Positions 57,892-64,000 of a stretch of DNA of 64,000 bases are shown piece by piece. The notes beneath the pieces were generated by a model, which had not been told where the DNA came from, searched no databases, and saw nothing but the letters and a program-made list of their open reading frames with translations. Origin of the DNA: PNAI01 sp035574295 (GTDB lineage: Bacteria > Pseudomonadota > Alphaproteobacteria > Rhizobiales > Xanthobacteraceae); contig DATLYX010000009.1 in NCBI GenBank assembly GCA_035574295.1, positions 33,539 through 97,538 of the forward strand. Direction: 5' to 3'. The stretch's first letter is position 1. Each line of letters starts with the position of its first letter. The position numbers and the translations under genes are program-made.

Positions 57892-58048
57892 CGATCGCAT
57901 TTGAACCAAACCTCCCCCTGAAAGGGGGAGGTCGACGCGCGAAGCGCGTCGGGTGGGGGTCAGTTTGTGCCGCGCGTGATCCCCACCCGGCCTCGCTCCG
58001 CTCGGCCACCCTTCCCCTTTCAGGGGGAGGAAAATGCAAATGCGATCG
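57892..58048. mobile_element. 157-bp MITE-like palindromic element between hisC and tyrA
   Basis: The ends are a perfect 12-bp terminal inverted repeat, CGATCGCATTTG (57892-57903) and CAAATGCGATCG (58037-58048). Just inside are CCTCCCCCTGAAAGGGGGAGG (left, itself a hairpin) and CCCTTTCAGGGGGAGG (right), and further in GGGTGGGGGTC/GATCCCCACCC pair. The whole can fold into one long hairpin. There is no coding capacity, as in REP/MITE-type elements of Rhizobiales. It lies in the hisC-tyrA intercistronic region, so it would be transcribed. Confidence 0.78.
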
Positions 58049-58100
58049 CCCCGCTCAGGCGGGGGAGGCGAACCATATGGCCGAGGCGGCGCAAGCGCGA

Positions 58101-59201
58101 TCACGGCTTCCCCATGAATTCGGCGAGCGCCTGCACCACAAGACGGTTGGCCTCCTCGGTGCCGACGGTGAGGCGTAGCGCGTTGGGCAGCTTGTAGGCG
58201 GCCACATAGCGCAGGATAAGCCCGCGCTGGGTGAGGAAGGCGTCGGCGTCCCTGGCGGTGCGGCCCTTGGTGTCCGGGAAATGAATCAGCACAAAATTGG
58301 CGACGCTCGGGGTCACCTGCAGGCCGAGCTTCGGGATCTCCTGCAACAGCCAGGCGAGCCAGCGCGCATTGTGCGCGCGGGCGCGCTCCTGGTGCGCGGT
58401 GTCCTCGATGGCGGCAATGCCGGCGGCCATGGCCGGGCTGTTGACGTTGAACGGGCCGCGGATGCGGTTCACCGCATCCACCACGTGGGCGGGGCCGTAC
58501 ATCCAGCCGAGCCGCAGCGCGGCAAGGCCGTGAATCTTCGAGAATGTGCGGGTCATCACCACGTTGTCGCTGGTGGCGACGAGCTCGATACCGGCCTCGT
58601 AGTCATTGCGCTGGACGTATTCGGCATAGGCGGCGTCGAGCACCAGCAGCACATGGCCGGGCAGGCCCCGGTGCAGGCGCTTGACTTCGTCGAACGGCAA
58701 ATAGGTTCCCGTCGGGTTGTTCGGGTTGGCCAAGAACACCACCTTGGTGCGCGGCGTGACCGCTTGGAGGATGGCGTCCACGTCGGCGCTATAGTTCCTC
58801 TCCGGCACCGCAACGGGCTTTGCGCCGGCGCCCAAGGTCGCGATGGGATAGACCAAAAAGCCGTGGACGGTGTGGACCGCCTCGTCGCCGTCGGCGAGAT
58901 AGGCGCGCGCGAGCAGGTTGAGCAGGTCGTCGGAGCCGGCGCCGCAAACGATGCGCTCGGGGTCGAGCCCGAAGGCGCGGCCGATGGCCTCGCGCAGCGC
59001 GGCGGACGAGCCTTCAGGGTAGTCCTGCAGATGATCGGCAACCGCATGATAGGCCGCGATCGCCTTCGGACTGGGGCCGAGCGGCGTCTCGTTGGAGGAG
59101 AGCTTATAGACCTTCGCCGCGCCGGGCGCTTCGCTCTTGCCGGGCACGTAGGGGTCGATGGCCAGCACGCCAGGCCGCGGTTGTGGGCGCGTCGCAGTCA
59201 T
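58101..59201 (-). CDS. hisC: Histidinol-phosphate aminotransferase-family enzyme
   Basis: 366 aa, class I/II PLP aminotransferase. KLSSNETPLGPSPKA, NPNNPTGTYLP, LDAAYAEY and the PLP lysine motif TRTFSKIHGLAALRLGW are HisC-like. It can transaminate imidazole acetol-phosphate; here, between chorismate mutase and tyrA, it more likely works on prephenate or aromatic 2-oxo acids (inference). The ATG at 59201 (MTATRPQ) is used; a GTG at 59210 is an alternative. It lies 21 bp after the chorismate mutase gene. Confidence 0.9.
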   Translation of the reverse strand: MTATRPQPRPGVLAIDPYVPGKSEAPGAAKVYKLSSNETPLGPSPKAIAAYHAVADHLQDYPEGSSAALREAIGRAFGLDPERIVCGAGSDDLLNLLARAYLADGDEAVHTVHGFLVYPIATLGAGAKPVAVPERNYSADVDAILQAVTPRTKVVFLANPNNPTGTYLPFDEVKRLHRGLPGHVLLVLDAAYAEYVQRNDYEAGIELVATSDNVVMTRTFSKIHGLAALRLGWMYGPAHVVDAVNRIRGPFNVNSPAMAAGIAAIEDTAHQERARAHNARWLAWLLQEIPKLGLQVTPSVANFVLIHFPDTKGRTARDADAFLTQRGLILRYVAAYKLPNALRLTVGTEEANRLVVQALAEFMGKP

Positions 59202-59222
59202 TATTCTCACTCAGGGCCGGTC

Positions 59223-60068
59223 TTACGCCTTGTCGGCGGGAACCGTATAGCGGGTCGCGTGGCTTCCGACGAGGGCGGTGGAACGCACCGAGGCTCCGGC
59301 CCGGATCAGCGCCTCCTTGACTTCGGCGAGCTTGCGGCCGGGCGGCAGCGAAAGCAGCAACGCGGCGCCGTCGAAGGCGCTGTCGGGCACAGCAATCGAC
59401 TCGGCCAGCGTGGCGATGGCGCGGGCGGCCGCCACGCTCCATCCCGATACGCGCACGCTCCAGACCTCCACTTCCGTCACCATGGCCTCGGGGGCCGCGC
59501 GCGAGATGACGAACACCGGCAAGGCGGCGGGATGATTGGGCCGGTCGATGAAGGGCAAGCGGGCAATGATCTTGGGTGCGCTCTCGAACTCGAGCGCCGT
59601 CCACCAGTCGCCGGCGCTCGCGGCGGCGAACGCCGGCACGAGGCCGAGATCGCCCTTGGAGGCGGAGACCGCGGCCACGACGCTCGCCGAACCCATGTGC
59701 GGCACGAACGGCACGGTAAAGCCGAAATGGAACCGGGCGGAATCGCGCATCAGCGCGTCGCCGACCGAAAGATCGGCATGTACGGAAAACGGCGCCTGCA
59801 CGTGGGTGAAGGTGGCAATGATGACCCGCCAGATGCTCTCGGCGGTGTCCAGGGGCAGGATCCCGTGATGGCGCTGCACCAGGCGGCGCATCATCTCGGC
59901 CTCGCGCGCCGGGCGGAAGGCCGAGCCGCTCTCCTGCGTCTGCTTCACCGCGATCAGCCGGTCGATGATCTCGCCCCGCTGCATGAGCAGGCGGTGCATC
60001 GATTCATCGATGCGGTCGATCTCGGCGCGCAGCTCGGCGAGTGATGGGATGGTCGGCGCTTTTCCCAT
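59223..60068 (-). CDS. Chorismate mutase (AroQ) with a long C-terminal domain
   Basis: 281 aa. The AroQ core occupies residues 8-95 with the active-site set Arg14, Arg31, Lys42, Arg55 and Glu56 (SLAELRAEIDRID, DRLIAVKQTQ, FRPAREAEMM). It converts chorismate to prephenate. Residues 96-281 (VPHMGSASVVAAVSASKGDL, WWTALEFESAPKIIARLPFI) are an unassigned domain; remnants of a prephenate-dehydratase-like periplasmic fold are possible but the dehydratase TRF motif is not seen. The start could be 60077 (MPAMGK). It is divergent from metX and leads a chorismate mutase-hisC-tyrA unit. Confidence 0.88.
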   Translation of the reverse strand: MGKAPTIPSLAELRAEIDRIDESMHRLLMQRGEIIDRLIAVKQTQESGSAFRPAREAEMMRRLVQRHHGILPLDTAESIWRVIIATFTHVQAPFSVHADLSVGDALMRDSARFHFGFTVPFVPHMGSASVVAAVSASKGDLGLVPAFAAASAGDWWTALEFESAPKIIARLPFIDRPNHPAALPVFVISRAAPEAMVTEVEVWSVRVSGWSVAAARAIATLAESIAVPDSAFDGAALLLSLPPGRKLAEVKEALIRAGASVRSTALVGSHATRYTVPADKA

Positions 60069-60113
60069 GGCTGGCATTGATAGGTGGGACGGCGGTCGAA
60101 AGCAAAGAAAACA

Positions 60114-60142
60114 TTGACAGCAACCGGTGCCAACCCTACCTA
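60114..60142 (+). promoter_or_regulatory. Candidate metX promoter
   Basis: A perfect TTGACA (60114-60119) and TACCTA (60137-60142) are spaced by 17 bp, in the 114-bp divergent gap with the chorismate mutase gene. A start near 60149 gives a leader of about 34 nt before the metX ATG at 60183. Confidence 0.55.
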
Positions 60143-60182
60143 GCCAAGCCAAATGCCGGGTGGTCGATTGGCCGAGAAAGCA

Positions 60183-61370
60183 ATGGTCGAAATCAGCACC
60201 ACGCGCGGAGTGCCGCCACGTGAGGCGGACGAGCCGCGCGACTCCCTGGTCGTGCGGTTCGGCCCAGAAAAGCCGCTCAAGCTCGACGCCGGCGTCGAGC
60301 TGTCGCCGTTCCAGGTGGCCTACAAGACCTACGGGACGCTGAACGCGGAGCGGACGAACGCGATCCTGATCTGCCATGCGCTCACCGGCGATCAGCACGT
60401 GGCGAGCGAGCACCCGGTCACCAAGAAACCCGGGTGGTGGGTCACCATGGTCGGCCCGGGCAAGCCGATCGACACCGAGCGCTATTTCGTCATCTGCCCG
60501 AACGTGCTCGGCGCCTGCATGGGCACCACCGGCCCCTCCTCAACCAACCCGAAAACCGGCAAGCCGTGGGGCCTGGATTTCCCGGTCATCACCATTCGCG
60601 ACATGGTGCGGGCACAGGCGATGCTGCTCGACCACCTGGGCATCGAGTCGGTATTCGCGGTGGCCGGCGGATCCATGGGCGGCATGCAGGTGTTGCAGTG
60701 GGCGGCAAGTTATCCGCACCGCGTGTTCGCGGCCTTGCCGATCGCGTGCGCCACGCGTCATTCGGCGCAGAACATCGCCTTCCACGAGGTCGGCCGGCAG
60801 GCGGTGATGGCCGATCCGGATTGGCGCGGAGGGCGCTACCTCCTGGAAGGCACCAATCCGCGGCGCGGCCTTGCGGTGGCGCGCATGGGCGCGCACATCA
60901 CCTATCTCTCGGACGCGGCGCTGCACCGGAAGTTCGGACGCAAGCTGCAGGATCGTTCCAATCCCACGTTCTCGTTCGACGCCGACTTCGAGGTGGAGTC
61001 CTACCTGCGCCACCAAGGCATCTCGTTCGTGGAGCGGTTCGATGCCAATTCGTACCTTTATCTGACCCGCGCCATGGACTACTTCGACCTTGCCGCCGAC
61101 TATGGCGGGGTGGTCGCCAATGCGTTCCGCGGAACGCCGACGCGCTTCTGCGTCATCTCCTTCACTTCGGACTGGTTGTTTCCCACCTCCGAGTCGCGCG
61201 CTATCGTGCATGCGCTGAACGCCGCGGGCGCACGAGTCTCGTTCGCGGAGATCGTCACCGACAAGGGTCACGACGCCTTCCTGCTCGATGAGCCGGAACT
61301 GTTCGCCATCGTGCGCGGCTTCCTCGACGGTGCCGCGCGCGCACGCGGACTGATTTCGGGAAAGCCGTAA
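60183..61370 (+). CDS. metX: Homoserine O-acetyltransferase/succinyltransferase MetX
   Basis: 395 aa alpha/beta hydrolase. The oxyanion/lid part is GVELSPFQVAYKTYGTLNAE; the nucleophile Ser lies in VAGGSMGGMQVLQWA; the acid is in SDWLFPTSESR and the His in DKGHDAFLLD. CHALTGDQHVA and VLGACMGTTGPSS are MetX hallmarks. It acylates homoserine for sulphur incorporation in methionine synthesis. The ATG at 60183 (MVEISTTRG) has GAGAAAG upstream; an ATG at 60153 is in frame. The stop TAA overlaps the metW ATG by one base. Confidence 0.95.
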   Translation: MVEISTTRGVPPREADEPRDSLVVRFGPEKPLKLDAGVELSPFQVAYKTYGTLNAERTNAILICHALTGDQHVASEHPVTKKPGWWVTMVGPGKPIDTERYFVICPNVLGACMGTTGPSSTNPKTGKPWGLDFPVITIRDMVRAQAMLLDHLGIESVFAVAGGSMGGMQVLQWAASYPHRVFAALPIACATRHSAQNIAFHEVGRQAVMADPDWRGGRYLLEGTNPRRGLAVARMGAHITYLSDAALHRKFGRKLQDRSNPTFSFDADFEVESYLRHQGISFVERFDANSYLYLTRAMDYFDLAADYGGVVANAFRGTPTRFCVISFTSDWLFPTSESRAIVHALNAAGARVSFAEIVTDKGHDAFLLDEPELFAIVRGFLDGAARARGLISGKP

Positions 61371-62032
61371 TGCTGTCGCTGCTCAAGCCGGACCTGACCA
61401 TGGCGGAGGCGGCGCGCAGCCCGGGCGGGGCGCGCGTCGACCTCCTGGTGGTCGCCGAAATGGTAGCCCCGGGCGCGAGAGTGCTCGACGTCGGCTGCGG
61501 GGACGGCGAGCTGCTGCGGCTTCTGGCGGAGACGCGGGGAGTGGACGGGCGCGGCATCGAGCTGTCCCGCGAAGGCGTGAATGAGTGCGTTGCCAAAGGC
61601 TTAGCGGTGGTCCAGGGGGACGCCGACACCGATCTCGCCGACTACCCGAACGATGCCTTCGACTATGTCATCCTGTCCCAGACCCTGCAGGCCACCCACC
61701 GGCCGCGCGTGGTGCTCGAGCACATGCTGCGCATCGGGCGACATGCCATCGTATCGTTCCCCAATTTCGGGCATTGGCGCATCCGCCTGCAAGTCGCACT
61801 CGGCGGCCACATGCCCACCACCGACAATCTGCCTTACGCGTGGTGGGAGACGCCCAACATTCATTTTTGCACGATCAAGGATTTCCGCGACCTCTGCGAG
61901 GTCATCGGCGCCAAAATCGAACGCGCGGTGGCGCTGAACGCCTGGGGCTCGCCGTTGCGGCTGCATGCGCCGTGGTGGTTCTGGAACCTGTTCGGGGAGC
62001 AGGCGGTGTTCCTGCTCAGCCGCAACGGCTGA
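61370..62032 (+). CDS. metW: MetW, methionine-biosynthesis methyltransferase-fold protein
   Basis: 220 aa. SAM-binding VLDVGCGDGELLRLLAE, VVQGDADTDLADYPNDAFDY and VSFPNFGHWRIRLQVALGG are MetW features. MetW partners MetX and is needed for full homoserine acyltransferase activity in many Proteobacteria. It begins on the last base of the metX stop (TAATG), so translation is coupled. C-terminal WFWNLFGEQAVFLLSRNG is conserved. A hairpin follows the stop codon. Confidence 0.94.
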   Translation: MLSLLKPDLTMAEAARSPGGARVDLLVVAEMVAPGARVLDVGCGDGELLRLLAETRGVDGRGIELSREGVNECVAKGLAVVQGDADTDLADYPNDAFDYVILSQTLQATHRPRVVLEHMLRIGRHAIVSFPNFGHWRIRLQVALGGHMPTTDNLPYAWWETPNIHFCTIKDFRDLCEVIGAKIERAVALNAWGSPLRLHAPWWFWNLFGEQAVFLLSRNG

Positions 62033-62036
62033 GGAT

Positions 62037-62060
62037 GCAAGACGCCATCTGGGGTCTTGC
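62037..62060 (+). terminator. Hairpin after metW
   Basis: GCAAGAC and GTCTTGC form a 7-bp stem with a 10-nt loop, 4 bp after the metW stop. No T-run follows immediately, so it is a weak terminator or 3'-end stabiliser candidate. Confidence 0.5.
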
Positions 62061-62413
62061 GTATTCGCAAAGTGGTCGATGCGCGATTACTTGGGCGGCT
62101 GCGAGACGAAAAAGTATTTTAAGTTTTGCAAAACCATTCACGGGTTCTCCACACGAATAGTGGCTGCTCCGGCAACTTTAGGTGGCGAAAGGGGAAGCTC
62201 CGAGAGCCGCGACTGCTTGCAAAAACTCTCGTTTTTTCAAGCAAGTCGCCAGACGGAAACCACTTCCGTTAACGGATACTGAATTTTTCGCTTCGGCTTT
62301 CGCACAAAATATGGTTAAAAATATCCACAGGAACGCGGACCCCTCGGTCCGCGTTTGGCTGCTGGTCACAGCAGTCGGGGGGTCATCAAAAACAGTAAGG
62401 GTGGAGTGGAGTG
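62061..62413. other. AT-rich intergenic leader region with inverted repeats
   Basis: The gap between metW and the secreted hydrolase has no supported gene. It contains a 12-bp imperfect inverted repeat (GCGACTGCTTG at 62209-62219, CAAGCAAGTCGC at 62238-62249) around a loop with a T6 run. ATGGTTAA (62311-62318), the reverse of the CtrA half-site TTAACCAT, lies in the likely promoter region. The base composition drops sharply from the neighbouring genes. Confidence 0.5.
62332..62355 (+). other. Perfect hairpin in the leader of the secreted hydrolase gene
   Basis: AACGCGGACC and GGTCCGCGTT form a perfect 10-bp stem with a 4-nt loop (CCTC), ending 59 bp before the start codon at 62414. It could act as an RNA stabiliser, attenuator or protein-binding site. 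Confidence 0.6.
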
Positions 62414-63082
62414 ATGCGTCTTGTAGCGTTGAGCACAGCGTTGGCGTTGTCGTTTGCCTTGTCGTCAGGTCCTCCTGCCGCCGCGGCTCCGGCAAAGAAG
62501 CCGGCGGCGGCCAAAACCCAGGCCGCGGCGTCGGCCGGTCCGACCAAACAGGCCGCTGCCACGAAAAGCCAGGTCCGCAAAAAGATGCGGGTCGCCACCG
62601 CAGCACCCGCGGCACAAGAGGTCGTCAATCTGAATCCGGAGTCCCCGGAAATTCGCGTGGCGGCGCAAACGGTCCGTGCGGAGACCACAGGCAGCGCGCG
62701 GCCCCAGCCGCCCCGCATGCCTCGGCTGTTTGCCTCCTCCGATCCAGTCGAGGAAGCGCGGCGGTGGATCGGCACCAACCCCACCGATATGAGCCGCCGG
62801 TGGTGCGCCCGTTTCATGAACTTTGTGCTGGAGCGCAGCGGCTATAGCGGGACCGGTTCGGACGCCGCCAAGTCGTTCGCAAGCTACGGCCGGCGCGTCC
62901 CCGGCCCGCGGATCGGCGCCATCGCCGTGATGCACCGCAAAAACGGCGGCCATGTCGGCATTGTCAGCGGCTTCGACGAAAAGGGAAATCCGATCATCAT
63001 TTCCGGCAACAGCGTGGGACGAAAGGTCGCCGAAATCCCCTATCCACGCAGCCGTATCTACGCCTATGTGATGCCGGAGTAA
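62414..63082 (+). CDS. Secreted TIGR02594-family cysteine-histidine hydrolase
   Basis: 222 aa. A signal peptide (MRLVALSTALALSFALSSG, ending PAAAA) is followed by an Ala/Lys/Pro-rich linker (about 25-95) and a C-terminal NlpC/P60-like domain. The catalytic Cys is in RRWCARFMNFVLERSGY, GTGSDAAKSFASYG follows and the His is in NGGHVGIVSGFD, the TIGR02594 pattern. Such enzymes cleave peptide bonds in murein. GGAG lies 7 nt before the ATG at 62414. The third residue of the triad is not obvious. It is flanked by a long AT-rich leader, so regulation may be post-transcriptional. Confidence 0.83.
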   Translation: MRLVALSTALALSFALSSGPPAAAAPAKKPAAAKTQAAASAGPTKQAAATKSQVRKKMRVATAAPAAQEVVNLNPESPEIRVAAQTVRAETTGSARPQPPRMPRLFASSDPVEEARRWIGTNPTDMSRRWCARFMNFVLERSGYSGTGSDAAKSFASYGRRVPGPRIGAIAVMHRKNGGHVGIVSGFDEKGNPIIISGNSVGRKVAEIPYPRSRIYAYVMPE

Positions 63083-63152
63083 CTCACAACACGTTCCGGC
63101 TTCGTTTCACAATCGGCGGCGGGCGATCCGCCGCCAATTGCTTTTTGTCGGA

Positions 63153-63197
63153 CAACGATGCGCCATGGCAACGATGCGCCATGGCAATGCGCCATGG
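63153..63197. repeat. Three-copy 16/16/13-bp tandem repeat before the MFS gene
   Basis: CAACGATGCGCCATGG is repeated exactly at 63153-63168 and 63169-63184; a third copy lacking 3 bp (CAATGCGCCATGG) follows at 63185-63197. The array ends 59 bp before the MFS start codon. Confidence 0.88.
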
Positions 63198-63256
63198 GGG
63201 CGTGCGCTGTTGCGGCGAACCCGGAACCGCGACGTCGATCCCGCGTTGGGTGGATC

Positions 63257-64000
63257 ATGAATCGTGGACCTCCTGCGCTATCTTCGCAATCCGACGACGG
63301 CATCGCCGAAACCGATATCCCCGCGCGGCTCGACCGATTGCCGTGGCGAGGCTTTCACACGCGCGTCGTCGTCGCGCTCGGCATCACGTGGATTCTCGAC
63401 GGACTGGAGGTGACGCTTGCCGGCACCATGGCCGGCGCGCTGCGCGAGAGTCCGCGCCTGCAGTTGAGCAGCGCCGAGGTGGGCTTTGCGGGGAGCGCCT
63501 ATCTCACCGGTGCAGTGCTCGGCGCGGTCTTCTTCGGCTGGCTTACCGACCGACTCGGACGCAAGAAGCTCTTCTTCATCACGCTTGCGGTTTATACGAT
63601 CGCGACTGCCGCGACGGCGCTGTCGTGGGATTTGTGGAGTTTTGTGCTGTTCCGCTTCCTCACCGGCGCCGGCATCGGCGGCGAATATGCCGCCATCAAC
63701 TCTACCATCCAGGAACTGATCCCGGCGCGGGTGCGCGGCTGGACCGACCTCGTCATCAACGGCAGCTTCTGGATCGGCGCGGCGCTCGGCGCCGCCGGCG
63801 CGATCGTGTTGCTCGATCCGGCGGTGCTTGATCCGGAGCTCGGCTGGCGGCTGGCGTTCCTGATCGGTGGGCTGCTCGGCATCTGCATCTTCTTCCTGCG
63901 GATGTGGCTGCCGGAAAGTCCGCGCTGGCTGGCGACGCACGGCCGCGCCACAGAGGCGGAGCGGGTGGTGGCGGATATCGAGCGGCGGGTGTTCGGCCCA
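63257..64000 (+). CDS. MFS transporter, sugar/organic-acid porter type (3' end beyond window)
   Basis: 248 codons are present. After a 30-residue cytoplasmic start, helix 1 (VVVALGITWILDGLEVTLAG) has the Asp of the GxTWxLDGxE motif seen in metabolite:H+ and sugar porters. The A-motif is FGWLTDRLGRKKLFF, and ESPRWLATHGR ends the first half as in the sugar-porter family. About six helices fall in the window. The start at 63257 (MNRGPPALSS) follows TTGGGTGGATC. It moves an unidentified small organic solute with protons. Gene truncated by the window edge only; the frame is open to the end. Confidence 0.88.
   Translation, partial: MNRGPPALSSQSDDGIAETDIPARLDRLPWRGFHTRVVVALGITWILDGLEVTLAGTMAGALRESPRLQLSSAEVGFAGSAYLTGAVLGAVFFGWLTDRLGRKKLFFITLAVYTIATAATALSWDLWSFVLFRFLTGAGIGGEYAAINSTIQELIPARVRGWTDLVINGSFWIGAALGAAGAIVLLDPAVLDPELGWRLAFLIGGLLGICIFFLRMWLPESPRWLATHGRATEAERVVADIERRVFGP

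Noticed and set aside
60069..60182. SAM-II riboswitch before metX
   Set aside because: The expected conserved GGTGATTT...GCTAAA pattern of SAM-II is absent; the gap instead shows a plain promoter and a short leader.
1..64000. CRISPR array, prophage, integrase-tRNA site or complete insertion sequence
   Set aside because: No regularly spaced repeats, phage structural genes, integrase, transposase or tRNA were found; the only mobile-type signals are short palindromic elements and the TnpA-like tail.

Overview
The window looks like 64 kb of chromosome from a high-GC soil alphaproteobacterium of the Hyphomicrobiales (Rhizobiales), most like the Xanthobacteraceae/Bradyrhizobiaceae. Three conserved blocks point there: hprK-EIIA(Man)-ptsH next to ahcY; ftsE-ftsX-ydcF-plsC with a zinc-ribbon/DUF3426 gene and a CpdR-like receiver; and gamma-glutamylcyclotransferase, DUF2125, tyrA, hisC, chorismate mutase, metX-metW. 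Intergenic palindromic repeats of the kind common in Bradyrhizobium relatives support the assignment. No rRNA, tRNA, CRISPR array, prophage or complete insertion sequence was seen.

Layout. 0-8.7 kb: the end of a nitrate/sulfonate-type ABC ATPase with a ThDP enzyme, a globin-coupled chemoreceptor, a flavin monooxygenase, a YciI/beta-HAD pair, a ParE-type toxin-antitoxin pair and an intradiol dioxygenase. 8.9-18.5 kb: a GH25 lysozyme with a long low-complexity tail, an SDR, then an Lrp regulator with ornithine aminotransferase, a DDAH/arginine dihydrolase-like enzyme and a complete gltIJKL-type amino-acid ABC transporter. 18.5-24.2 kb: ahcY, the regulatory PTS branch, an orphan acyl carrier protein and MltA. 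24.4-34.6 kb: an accessory catabolic region with three class II aldolase/decarboxylase-family genes, a FAD hydroxylase, VOC, LLM and GMC enzymes, an AroE paralogue, a DapA-family aldolase and a 4,5-dihydroxyphthalate-decarboxylase-like protein. 34.7-42.5 kb: PBP1A, a YbdK-type carboxylate-amine ligase, an odd M24 peptidase-fold protein and a DUF4062-like/TM/TPR protein. 42.6-49.1 kb: a second dihydroxyphthalate-decarboxylase-like gene with an MFS permease, divergent from a molybdenum hydroxylase operon (M-S-L subunits) and a cupin. 49.2-62 kb: division/envelope genes and aromatic amino acid plus methionine synthesis. 62.4-64 kb: a secreted cysteine-histidine hydrolase and the start of an MFS transporter.

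How genes may work together. The Lrp-rocD-dihydrolase-gltIJKL block could take arginine directly to ornithine, then to glutamate semialdehyde, with acidic amino acid uptake. The 24-49 kb region reads as aromatic or aromatic-dicarboxylate catabolism (hydroxylation, class II and Pht5-type decarboxylation, ring cleavage, molybdenum hydroxylase). The metX-metW and ahcY genes connect through methionine/SAM recycling, and ahcY carries a perfect palindrome resembling a SahR operator.

The most unexpected DNA-level signal is a set of five separate three-copy short tandem arrays (unit 11-16 bp), all at gene borders. There is also a 157-bp MITE-like element between hisC and tyrA. Most coordinates rest on reading frame plus visible ribosome binding sites; functions come from motif recognition without database searches.
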